Positions 1 to 6,957 of a stretch of 9,488 nucleotides of DNA are shown here, piece after piece. Within the stretch, counting starts at the first letter, position 1. Each line of letters begins with the position of its first letter. The notes under the pieces are model-generated. The model saw only the letters and a list, made by a program, of their open reading frames with translations. It was not told the origin of the DNA and searched no databases. This stretch comes from Gemmatimonadota bacterium (GTDB taxonomy: Bacteria > Gemmatimonadota > Gemmatimonadetes > Gemmatimonadales > Gemmatimonadaceae): positions 1 through 9,488 of the forward strand of contig CANGXK010000074.1 of assembly GCA_947457715.1 (NCBI GenBank). The letters run 5' to 3'. The position numbers were made by a program, and so were the translations under genes.

Positions 1-327
1 ATGCGCGTGGCCGGCCGGACGGCCTCCGGGCGGGCGACGGTGCTGGTGCTGCGCACTGATCGCGGCGAGGTCACCGTACGCCACAACGAGATTCGCAATG
101 TGCTGCGCGATACGCGTGGCGCAATCCTGTCCAGCACGTACTTTTCAGTCGATCGCGCATCCCGTGCACGTGGACACCTGTCCGGTGTCAGCCTGCGCGG
201 TCACGGCAACGGCCACGGAGTGGGGATGTGTCAGTGGGGAGCGATCGGCCGGTCACGGGCCGGCATCGACGCGCGCACGATCCTGCGTCATTACTATCCG
301 GGGACCGTCGTCGGGTTTGCCGACTGA
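1..327 (+). CDS. SpoIID/LytB domain protein, C-terminal part (5' end outside window)
   Basis: This is the C-terminal 108 residues of a SpoIID/LytB-domain protein. The family acts on cell-wall peptidoglycan: SpoIID is a lytic transglycosylase on stem-peptide-free glycan, and LytB proteins were described as amidase enhancers. The diagnostic motif is visible as GNGHGVGMCQWGAIG near residues 69-83, followed by the family ending ILRHYYPGT. Most homologues have Ser where this one has Cys (GMCQWGA). The frame is open at base 1, and the family needs a much longer N-terminal part, so the ATG at base 1 is probably an internal Met and the gene is cut by the window edge. Nothing nearby suggests sporulation, so a role in ordinary wall remodelling is more likely than spore formation. 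The next gene starts 22 bp after the stop and may be co-transcribed. Confidence 0.85.
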   Translation: MRVAGRTASGRATVLVLRTDRGEVTVRHNEIRNVLRDTRGAILSSTYFSVDRASRARGHLSGVSLRGHGNGHGVGMCQWGAIGRSRAGIDARTILRHYYPGTVVGFAD

Positions 328-339
328 TCTGTCATCTCC

Positions 340-344
340 GGAGG
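340..344 (+). promoter_or_regulatory. Ribosome binding site of the oxidoreductase gene
   Basis: GGAGG lies 5 nt upstream of the ATG at 350, in the 22-bp gap after the SpoIID-like gene. It is the clearest Shine-Dalgarno sequence of the left block and fixes the start of the first gene of the overlapping run. Confidence 0.75.
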
Positions 345-349
345 CGTGA

Positions 350-1354
350 ATGAAAGACGGCGTCCGTATCGCCGTCGTCGGCACGGGTGCGATTGCCCAG
401 CTGACGCACATCCCAGTTCTGTCCAAGCTGCGCGGCGCCAAGCTGGTCGCGTTGTGTGATAACGATGCGGCCAAGGCGCGTGCGCTGGCCGACCGGTTCG
501 ACGTGCCCGACGTGTTCACCGACTTCGAGGAACTGCTCGACAGCGATGAACTCGACGCGGTCGTCATTGCCACCCCCAATCACCTGCACGAGCCGCACGT
601 GCTGTCGGCACTGCGGGCGAAGCTGCACGTGCTCTGCGAGCGTCCGTTGTCGCTCTCCACGCGCGGCATTGAACGGTGTCTGTCGGCGGCGCAGAAAGCG
701 GATCGCCGGTTGGTGGTCGGGCACAATTATCGGTTCCGCTCCGACGTGCAGGCGCTCGATCAGTTTATCCGCAATGCGGAGTTGGGGCAGGTCACCTCCA
801 TTCGCGCCGGTTCGCTGCATGTAAAGCACACCGCCGACGGGTGGCGCAATCGTCGTGCCGAGTCCGGTGGCGGCGTGTTCCTCGAGCACGGGTTCCCGCT
901 GCTTGATCTGGCCATGTGGCTGGCCGACGGTCCGAGTCCGATCCGTGTCGTGTCGTCGATGCGGCGCGGTCGCGCCGCCGGTTCGGTCGAGGATGCAATG
1001 CAGGTGTTCCTCGAGTGCGAGAACGGTCTCGTGCTCAACATCGATGTGTCGTGGTCGTACGTCGGCGACGACGACCGCTGGTGGTTTGAAGTGCACGCCA
1101 CGCGCGGTTCGGCACGACTGGCGCCGTTGCGCGTGACCAAGGAACTGAACGGACGCGCGGTGGACGTGTCGCCCTCGGGTGCGGCGGCGCGCGAAAGTCC
1201 GTTCCTGCAGAGCTATCGGGCGGAAATCGCGCACTTCCTCGCGGTCATCAACGGCGAGGCGCCGTACGAGCCGCCCACGGACCAGGTGCTGGTGCAAAAG
1301 GTGGTCGAGGCGATCTACAAGGCCGCCGACGACGGGAAAGAGATCCGCTTTTGA
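350..1354 (+). CDS. Gfo/Idh/MocA-family oxidoreductase with altered catalytic residues
   Basis: The protein has 334 residues, the usual length for this NAD(P)-dependent dehydrogenase family, which mostly acts on sugars, inositols and related polyols. The N-terminal Rossmann fold shows the dinucleotide motif VVGTGAIA (residues 9-16), then D37 at the end of beta-2 and ATPNHLH (74-80). The C-terminal dehydrogenase-like domain begins around residue 125 and contains GGGVFLEHGFPLLD (173-186). Two signature motifs deviate. The usual EKP reads E97-R98-P99, and the usual D-x-G-x-H-x-x-D reads E179-H-G-F-P183-L-L-D186. The Lys-Asp-His triad of inositol dehydrogenase thus corresponds to Arg, Glu and Pro here. 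The fold assignment is firm. Substrate, and even dehydrogenase activity, are uncertain. The ATG at 350 is supported by GGAGG at 340-344, and the stop overlaps the next start (TGATG). Confidence 0.9.
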   Translation: MKDGVRIAVVGTGAIAQLTHIPVLSKLRGAKLVALCDNDAAKARALADRFDVPDVFTDFEELLDSDELDAVVIATPNHLHEPHVLSALRAKLHVLCERPLSLSTRGIERCLSAAQKADRRLVVGHNYRFRSDVQALDQFIRNAELGQVTSIRAGSLHVKHTADGWRNRRAESGGGVFLEHGFPLLDLAMWLADGPSPIRVVSSMRRGRAAGSVEDAMQVFLECENGLVLNIDVSWSYVGDDDRWWFEVHATRGSARLAPLRVTKELNGRAVDVSPSGAAARESPFLQSYRAEIAHFLAVINGEAPYEPPTDQVLVQKVVEAIYKAADDGKEIRF

Positions 1355-2667
1355 TGGTGGTGACGGCACTGCGGCGCGCCATCGCGACGTCGGCGCTGGT
1401 CGCGTCGTCGGCGCTCGCGGCGCAAGCCACGGAGGTGGCGCCAACGCCCATGCCGCCGGCGCCTGGTGTGTCGGCCACGCTCGACAGCGCGCGTGCCGAA
1501 CGCGGCGCGCGCCTATCGGTGGCCATCATCACGTACGGGCCGGGCGAGTTCGTGTTCGAGAAATTCGGACACATCGCGTTGGCGCTCACCGACAGCACCA
1601 CCGGGCAGGACATCGCCTTCAACTGGGGCATGTTCGATTTCAATCAGCCCAATTTTCTCGGGCGGTTTCTCACCGGCGATACGAAGTACTGGATGGCGGG
1701 CTATCGCACGGCCGATTTCAACGCCGCCTACATGGGTGAGAATCGCACGATTCGCAAGCAGGCGTTGCAACTCACGGCGGTGCAGCGCGGCGCGATCGCC
1801 GACTTCGTGAGCTGGAACGCGCAGGACGCGAACAAGTACTACCGCTACGACTATTACGCTGACAACTGCGCCACGCGCGTGCGCGACCTGCTGAATTGGG
1901 CGCTGAACGGACAGCTGGAAGCGCCGTTCGCCGTGCCCGGCACCGGCCGCACCTGGCGCAATGAAACGGCGCGCATCACCGCCAGCGATCCGCTCGTGTA
2001 TCCAGGCATTCAGGTCGCACTCGGCCGCAACGCCGATCACGTGCTGACCAAGTGGGAAGAGTCGTTCCTTCCCGAGCTGCTGGCGCAGCATCTGGCCGCG
2101 CTGACCGTGACGCGTGCGGGCGACGCTCCGGTGAAGCTTGTCGCCAGTGACTCCGTGCTGTTCACCTCCGATCGCGTGCCCATGTCCGATCAGGCGCCGT
2201 CGCGCGTGCCGATGGCGCTGGTGCTCGGCGTGGTGTTGGCGGCGTTCGTCATGCTGCTGGCTGGCGCGGCTTCCGGTATCGCGCGCATGGCGGTGGCCGC
2301 CTTTGCCGCGTTGTGGTTCGGTGTCGGCGGCCTGCTCGGGACGGCGCTGCTGTTGGCCGGTACCGTCACCAAGCACATCCCGTACATGGGTGCGAATCTC
2401 ACCGTGTTGCAACTGCATCCGCTCATGTTGTTCGCCGCCGTCGTGATCACGATGGCGCTGTGGCGTGGCGTGCAAACTCGCGCAGCATTGGGCGTGTCCG
2501 CCTTGGTTGCGCTGCTGTCGGTGGTCGGGTTGCTGTTGCAGCTCGTGCCGTCGTGGTCTCAACAGAGCGGGGTGGTGCTGGCGGTCGTCGTGCCGGTGCA
2601 CGTGGCGTTCGCCATGGCGGTGCTGCGACTCCGCACGCATGCTCGCTCTGCCGGTACGCCGCGATGA
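1354..2667 (+). CDS. DUF4105 (Lnb N-terminal periplasmic domain) membrane protein
   Basis: A 437-residue protein. Residues about 5-25 form a hydrophobic signal peptide or anchor with a possible AQA cleavage site. Residues about 55-270 resemble DUF4105, the domain at the N terminus of some lacto-N-biosidase-associated proteins: FEKFGHIAL (68-76), FNWGMFDFNQPNF (89-101) and YDYYADNCATRVRDLL (165-180). About five hydrophobic helices follow between residues 285 and 428, so the domain probably faces the periplasm and is tethered by a C-terminal membrane bundle. The biochemical function of DUF4105 is not established to my knowledge. His73 followed by the Asn171-Cys172 pair recalls circularly permuted papain-like hydrolases, which is my inference only. 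I prefer the ATG at 1354, which overlaps the preceding stop by one base, over the in-frame TTG at 1351. The stop overlaps hyuA by 4 nt. Confidence 0.85.
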   Translation: MVVTALRRAIATSALVASSALAAQATEVAPTPMPPAPGVSATLDSARAERGARLSVAIITYGPGEFVFEKFGHIALALTDSTTGQDIAFNWGMFDFNQPNFLGRFLTGDTKYWMAGYRTADFNAAYMGENRTIRKQALQLTAVQRGAIADFVSWNAQDANKYYRYDYYADNCATRVRDLLNWALNGQLEAPFAVPGTGRTWRNETARITASDPLVYPGIQVALGRNADHVLTKWEESFLPELLAQHLAALTVTRAGDAPVKLVASDSVLFTSDRVPMSDQAPSRVPMALVLGVVLAAFVMLLAGAASGIARMAVAAFAALWFGVGGLLGTALLLAGTVTKHIPYMGANLTVLQLHPLMLFAAVVITMALWRGVQTRAALGVSALVALLSVVGLLLQLVPSWSQQSGVVLAVVVPVHVAFAMAVLRLRTHARSAGTPR

Positions 2668-4622
2668 CCATCCCTCGCATCGCGGTCGGTATCGACGTGG
2701 GTGGCACGTTCACCGACCTTGCCGCGTTGCACGGCGACGGCACCGTGCATACGTCAAAGGTGCTCAGCGTGGCCACGGATCGCGCGGCCGGTGTGCTGGA
2801 GGCATTGCGCGTGGCGGCACTGAACGGCTCGCAGATCGCGCATATCGCGCACGGCACCACGGTGGTCACCAATCTGCTGCTCGAGCGCGCGGGCGCCCGC
2901 GTGGTGGCGTGTGCCACCGCGGGCTTTACGGATCTGCTCGAGCTGCGCCGACAGGAACGCGCCGCGCTGTATGACCTGGCCAAGCATCATCCGCGCCCGC
3001 TGGTGGAGCCGGCGCAGGTGATTCCGGTGCCCGAGCGCATCACGCCCGACGGCGTCGCGATGGCCCTCACCGACGAGGCCATCGCCGAGGTGGTGAAGGC
3101 GGTGAAGGCGCAGCAACCGGAGACGGTGGCGATCACGCTGCTGCACGCGTACGGCGATCCGTCGCACGAGCGCGCGCTGCGCGAAGCCCTGCGTGCAGCG
3201 CTGCTGGAGGCGGGGCTTGCCGCCGACGTCGTGTGCTCGCACGAAGCATTGCCGGAGATTCGTGAATACGAGCGGATGGCCACTACGGTGGCCGAGGCCT
3301 ACGCGCGCCCGGCCGTACGCCGCTATCTGTCGGGGCTGTCCGAACGGCTGGCGCAGCATGAGTATCCGGCGCCGCGCGTGATGACGTCGGCCGGTGGCAC
3401 GTTGTCGGCACATGATGCGGCGTCGCATGCCGCCGCGCTGGCGCTCTCTGGCCCCGCCGGCGGCGTCACGGGGGCGGCGGCGATTGCACGTACCCTTGGC
3501 GTTTCCCGTGCGCTCACGATCGATATCGGTGGTACCAGTGCCGATGTCGGATTGGTGGAGGACGGTGAGCCCTTGGTGGAGCGTGGTGGTGCGGTGGCCG
3601 GGGTGCCGATTGCGTTGCCGCGCGTTCTGGTGGAGGCGGTGGCGGCCGGTGGTGGCAGCATCGCCTGGCTCGACGACGGCGGTGCCCTGCGCACGGGCCC
3701 GATGAGCGCGGGGGCTTCTCCCGGTCCGGCGGCGTACGGACGCGGTGGTGTGCGCCCCACCGTGACCGACGCGCACGTGGTGCTGGGCACCATCGCACCC
3801 GGCGAGTGGAGTGGCGGGGTGCACATCAGCCTCGACCGCGCACGAGCCGCCGTGGACACCATTGCCGCGCCGCTGGGCGTGTCGATGGAACGGGCGGCCG
3901 AGGCCATCATCGCGACCGCCGATGCCACCATGGCGCGCGCGTTACGCCGGGTGTCGGTGGAGCGCGGGGTCGACCCGCGTGACGTGCCACTCATCGCGTT
4001 CGGCGGCGGCGGTCCGCTGCATGCCTGCGGACTGGCCGAGCGCTTGGGGATGACCCACGTGATCGTGCCGCCGCACGCGGGTGTGTTGAGCGCGGTGGGA
4101 CTTGCGTTGGCGCCGGAGCGCCGCGAGTCGTTGGTAAGCGTGATGCAAGGAGCCGACGCGATGAGTGCGGCCTCCTTGGCGATCCTGCTTGAGCGGGAGG
4201 CGCGCGCGCTGCGCACCGACGGCGACGACGCCTCGTCCCTCGCCGTGCGCTGGTGGCTGCGGGCGCGCTATGAAGGGCAGGGATATGAACTCGACATCAC
4301 GGTGCAGCCGGGTGATGCACCCACCGACGTCGCGGAACGGTTTGTGGCGCGTCATGAGCAACGGGCTGGTTTTATACTGAACCGCCCGGTTGAGTTTATC
4401 AGTGCCCGCACGACGCTCAGCAGCGCGCCGTGGCCGGTGCACTTCGCGCGTCCCGCGCGCGAGGGTGTGTTGGCCGATGAGGTGGATGACGGTCGCGCCA
4501 TGGCACGGGTGTTGGAGGGGCCAGCCGTCGTACGATTGCCGGATGCGACCATGCGGATCGCTCCGGGCTGGACGGCGCGATCGCTGGAGATCGGAGGGTG
4601 GATGCTGGAGCAGCAACGATGA
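2664..4622 (+). CDS. hyuA: Hydantoinase/oxoprolinase family protein, A subunit
   Basis: A 652-residue member of the HyuA/5-oxoprolinase-A/acetone-carboxylase-beta family. These ASKHA-fold ATPases are known to phosphorylate the amide or carbonyl substrate that the partner B subunit then hydrolyses or carboxylates. Visible motifs in order are GIDVGGTFTDLAAL (9-22, phosphate binding), a GTTVVTNLLLERAGARV segment near 73-89, the LPEIREYERMATT segment, SAGGTLSAHDA, the second phosphate loop DIGGTSADVGL (from about 287) and AFGGGGPLHACGLAERL (from about 445). It is slightly shorter than typical homologues (about 680-700 residues). The C-terminal segment usually reading GPAIIEE is GPAVVRLPDATM here, so the common acidic pair is absent. 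The ATG at 2664 lies in an ATGA overlap with the previous stop. I see no good Shine-Dalgarno sequence, so translation probably depends on coupling. The substrate (hydantoin, 5-oxoproline or another cyclic amide) cannot be read from sequence. Confidence 0.92.
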   Translation: MTIPRIAVGIDVGGTFTDLAALHGDGTVHTSKVLSVATDRAAGVLEALRVAALNGSQIAHIAHGTTVVTNLLLERAGARVVACATAGFTDLLELRRQERAALYDLAKHHPRPLVEPAQVIPVPERITPDGVAMALTDEAIAEVVKAVKAQQPETVAITLLHAYGDPSHERALREALRAALLEAGLAADVVCSHEALPEIREYERMATTVAEAYARPAVRRYLSGLSERLAQHEYPAPRVMTSAGGTLSAHDAASHAAALALSGPAGGVTGAAAIARTLGVSRALTIDIGGTSADVGLVEDGEPLVERGGAVAGVPIALPRVLVEAVAAGGGSIAWLDDGGALRTGPMSAGASPGPAAYGRGGVRPTVTDAHVVLGTIAPGEWSGGVHISLDRARAAVDTIAAPLGVSMERAAEAIIATADATMARALRRVSVERGVDPRDVPLIAFGGGGPLHACGLAERLGMTHVIVPPHAGVLSAVGLALAPERRESLVSVMQGADAMSAASLAILLEREARALRTDGDDASSLAVRWWLRARYEGQGYELDITVQPGDAPTDVAERFVARHEQRAGFILNRPVEFISARTTLSSAPWPVHFARPAREGVLADEVDDGRAMARVLEGPAVVRLPDATMRIAPGWTARSLEIGGWMLEQQR

Positions 4623-5284
4623 CGAGGTCGACGACCGCGCACCTCGGACGCATTCTCGGCACGCCCGTGCCGATGCTGATGCCCTTCGCAGGTCCCGTGT
4701 CTGTGCTGCTGGTCGGCGAAGCGCCCGGTCCGCGTGGCGCGGACAAGAGCGGCGTGCCGTTCCTCGGCGATGCCGCCGGCAAGGTGCTCTACGACGTGCT
4801 CGTTCGCCTCGGTGCGATGTCGCTACCGCCGGGCATTGACGGGATGGAGTGGGATGGCGCGCTGTTCGCGGCGAATGGCATCGTGCCGATCGCACAGGGG
4901 GTGGCTCTGGGGAATGCGTTCGACTGCTGTCCGACCGACGACGGGGCGACCTTTCGCGCCCCGACGCGTTCGGAGCTCGAAGGCACCGCGAACCTCGGCC
5001 GCCTCACGGGTGACATCACCATGCTGCGCGCGCGTGGACTCTCGGGCATTGTCACCCTCGGTCGCGTCGCCACCCGCACGATCGACACGCTGTTCAAGCG
5101 CACCCCGATGCCGGCATTGGCGCGTCGCGCGCTGCCGCATCCGTCGGCGCAGGGGCTGCTGTCGATGGCGCCCGATCGTGGCAAGGGGGCGAAGATGGCG
5201 GACTTGCAGAACGCGTGGATGGTGCGTTGCCGGCATGCGGTGGTGCAGGCTGGATATCCCGCACGCGAGGCGGACACGCTATGA
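4619..5284 (+). CDS. Uracil-DNA glycosylase superfamily protein lacking the iron-sulfur cysteines
   Basis: A 221-residue protein of the UDG superfamily, whose members remove uracil or damaged bases from DNA. Motif 1 is VGEAPGPRGADKSGVPFLG (32-50), very like the family 4 GEAPG...G-x-PFVG block. A central ANGIVPIAQG...RAPTRSELEG region (85-122) matches the TNAVKC...NR-x-PT-x-x-E block. IVTLGRVA (144-151) precedes motif 2, LPHPS (172-176). Only three Cys are present (103, 104, 204) and none near the N terminus, so the 4Fe-4S cluster of family 4 enzymes is probably absent. The assignment rests on motif pattern. It could be a divergent family with another base specificity or a non-catalytic member. 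The ATG at 4619 (ATGA overlap with hyuA, GGAG at 4607-4610 eight nt upstream) is better placed than the in-frame GTG at 4598. The stop overlaps hyuB by ATGA. Confidence 0.75.
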   Translation: MTRSTTAHLGRILGTPVPMLMPFAGPVSVLLVGEAPGPRGADKSGVPFLGDAAGKVLYDVLVRLGAMSLPPGIDGMEWDGALFAANGIVPIAQGVALGNAFDCCPTDDGATFRAPTRSELEGTANLGRLTGDITMLRARGLSGIVTLGRVATRTIDTLFKRTPMPALARRALPHPSAQGLLSMAPDRGKGAKMADLQNAWMVRCRHAVVQAGYPAREADTL

Positions 5285-6852
5285 GGCCGGCGCGCGCGCG
5301 TTTCGACGCCCTCGAACTCACGGTGTTTTCGCAGGGCGTCGCGATGCTGGCCGAGGAGATGGGCGGTCTGCTGGAACGCAGCAGCATTTCGCCCAACATC
5401 CGCGAGCGCCGCGATGCCAGCTGTGCGTTGTTCGATGCCGACGGGCGTATGGTGGCTCAGGCGGCGCACATCCCGGTGCACCTGGGCGCGATGCCGGAGT
5501 CGGTGGCCGCCGTACGCGCCTGTGGCGCAGCGCCGGGCGATGTGTTTCTCCTCAATGATCCGTCGCACGGCGGTTCGCATCTGCCCGACCTCACGATGGT
5601 CGAGGTAATCGCCGATGGACACGATGCCACTCGCATCATCGGCTACGCGGCGGTGCGGGCGCATCACGCGGACGTGGGTGGCATGAGTCCGGGCAGCATG
5701 CCGTTCGGCGCCACCGAGCTGTTTCAGGAAGGCCTCATCGTGCCGCCGGTGCGCATCGAGCGCGCTGGCGTGGCGCAAGACGACGTGATGCGGCTGGTGC
5801 TCGCGAATGTGCGCACGCCCGAAGAGCGTGAGGGTGATCTGCGTGCCCAGCGGGCGGCGTGTGCGGCCGGTCGCACGGGATGGCAGGCGTTGTATGCCCG
5901 ACTTGGCGCCGACGTGCTGGGTGACGCGGTGAATGCGCTGCTCGATTACACCGAGCGTCGCGTGCGGGCGCGCCTCGAGCTGCTGGAAGGTGCCGAAGGA
6001 CGCGCCGCCGACGCACTCGAGGGAGACGGGGTAAGCGACGCACCGATTCCGGTGGTGGTCCATGTGCGCGTGAAGGACGCCACGTTGCATCTGGATCTCA
6101 CGGGAACGTCACCCGCGGTACGCGGTAACGTGAATGCGCCGCCGGCCGTGGCGCGTGCGGCGGCGGTGTTCGTGCTGCGCGTGTTGTGCGACGATGATGT
6201 GCCGGTGAACGACGGGGTGGCGCGGGCGCTCGTTCTCACGATCCCCGACGATTGCGTGGCGAACGCGAAGCGGCCGAGCGCGGTCGCGGCGGGCAATGTG
6301 GAGCTGTCGCAGCGCATGACCGATGTGTGCTTCGCCGCGCTGTCGGCGGCGGCCGCCGGCATCGGTGTACACGACTTGCCGATTCCGGCCTGCGGTCAGG
6401 GCACGATGAACAACGTCACGCTGGGCGCGCCGGGGTGGAGCTTCTATGAAACGCTCGGCGGCGGGCAGGGCGGCAGCGCGCGCGGCGACGGACCCGACGC
6501 GGTGCACGTGGGGATGAGCAACACGCGCAACACGCCGGTGGAATCACTCGAGCGCGCGTATCCGCTGCGCGTGGTGGAATATTCGGTGCGTCGGGGCAGC
6601 GGTGGGGCCGGCGCGGGCCGCGGCGGCGATGGGATTGTGCGTCGGTATCAGGCGATGGTGCCGTGCACGGCCACGCTGCTCACCGAGCGTCGCCGCGTGG
6701 CGCCACCGGGGGCGAATGGTGGCCACGATGCGCAGCCGGGTCGGAACCTGCTGAACGGCGAGCTGCTGCCAGCCAAGTGCCGGGTGAGCATGAACGCGGG
6801 TGACGTGCTGACGATCGAGACGCCCGGCGGCGGCGGGTGGGGCGCGGCGTAG
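5281..6852 (+). CDS. hyuB: Hydantoinase/oxoprolinase family protein, B subunit
   Basis: A 523-residue member of the HyuB/5-oxoprolinase-B/acetone-carboxylase-alpha family, the partner of HyuA. It completes ring opening, amide hydrolysis or carboxylation of the activated substrate. Family motifs run throughout: [21 protein letters not shown] (N-terminal block), [14 protein letters not shown] (92-105; usually NDP-Y-x-GGTHLPD), [33 protein letters not shown], a glycine-rich [14 protein letters not shown] block near residues 390-403, the [13 protein letters not shown] loop and the ending ETPGGGGWG. The length is full for the family. The ATG at 5281 is in ATGA overlap with the glycosylase-like gene, and GAGG at 5267-5270 can serve as ribosome binding site. 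The gene sits 0.66 kb from its presumed partner hyuA, which is unusual because the two are normally adjacent or fused. Its stop codon is the first three bases of the 13-bp tandem array. Confidence 0.92.
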   Translation: MRPARARFDALELTVFSQGVAMLAEEMGGLLERSSISPNIRERRDASCALFDADGRMVAQAAHIPVHLGAMPESVAAVRACGAAPGDVFLLNDPSHGGSHLPDLTMVEVIADGHDATRIIGYAAVRAHHADVGGMSPGSMPFGATELFQEGLIVPPVRIERAGVAQDDVMRLVLANVRTPEEREGDLRAQRAACAAGRTGWQALYARLGADVLGDAVNALLDYTERRVRARLELLEGAEGRAADALEGDGVSDAPIPVVVHVRVKDATLHLDLTGTSPAVRGNVNAPPAVARAAAVFVLRVLCDDDVPVNDGVARALVLTIPDDCVANAKRPSAVAAGNVELSQRMTDVCFAALSAAAAGIGVHDLPIPACGQGTMNNVTLGAPGWSFYETLGGGQGGSARGDGPDAVHVGMSNTRNTPVESLERAYPLRVVEYSVRRGSGGAGAGRGGDGIVRRYQAMVPCTATLLTERRRVAPPGANGGHDAQPGRNLLNGELLPAKCRVSMNAGDVLTIETPGGGGWGAA

Positions 6853-6927
6853 CTCGTCGGCGTAGCTCGTCGGCGTAGCTCGTCGGCGTAGCTCGTCGGC
6901 GTAGCTCGTCGGCGTAGCTCGTCAGCG
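6850..6927 (+). repeat. Six tandem copies of a 13-bp unit starting at the hyuB stop
   Basis: Unit TAGCTCGTCGGCG occurs at 6850, 6863, 6876, 6889, 6902 and 6915. Five copies are identical, and the sixth has one change (A for G at 6924). The first TAG is the hyuB stop codon. Because 13 is not a multiple of three, the array places TAG in all three forward frames. The only dyad I see is the 4-bp AGCT. The array fills most of the 105 bp between the convergent hyuB and crp genes. I see no strong hairpin plus T-run there, so no intrinsic terminator can be called. Such a perfect short array is most simply explained by slipped-strand expansion. Confidence 0.97.
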
Positions 6928-6957
6928 GTGGGAAACAGCGGCCCGTCGGGGAGGTAA

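Noticed and set aside
1..327. Sporulation gene spoIID as evidence of an endospore former
   Set aside because: The SpoIID/LytB domain is widespread in non-sporulating bacteria, and no other sporulation gene is in the window.
1351..1353. TTG one codon before the DUF4105 start
   Set aside because: The following ATG at 1354 is a stronger start and gives the usual overlap with the preceding stop.
332..1444. Long minus-strand open frame (370 codons) opposite the oxidoreductase, with similar ones at 1513-2640, 2754-3824 and 4789-6090
   Set aside because: They are Arg/His/Gln-rich, show no family motifs, and lie opposite clearly conserved genes. Long antisense frames are expected at this GC content.
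4371..4391. TATACT followed by a small palindrome AACCGCCCGGTT inside hyuA, resembling a promoter/operator for the downstream genes
   Set aside because: There is no -35 match at 17-18 nt, the sequence lies in a conserved coding region, and a 12-bp palindrome is expected by chance at this scale.
4598..4618. GTG at 4598 as an earlier start of the glycosylase-like gene
   Set aside because: The GGAGG at 4593-4597 abuts this GTG with no spacer, whereas ATG 4619 has GGAG at 8 nt and forms the same ATGA junction as its neighbours.
6850..6927. CRISPR array or plasmid-type iterons
   Set aside because: The 13-bp units are directly contiguous without spacers, are too short for CRISPR repeats, and there is no replication or cas gene nearby.
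6928..6957. Intrinsic terminator between convergent hyuB and crp
   Set aside because: The only dyad (CCC/GGG around 6942-6950) has a 3-bp stem, with no T-run on either strand.
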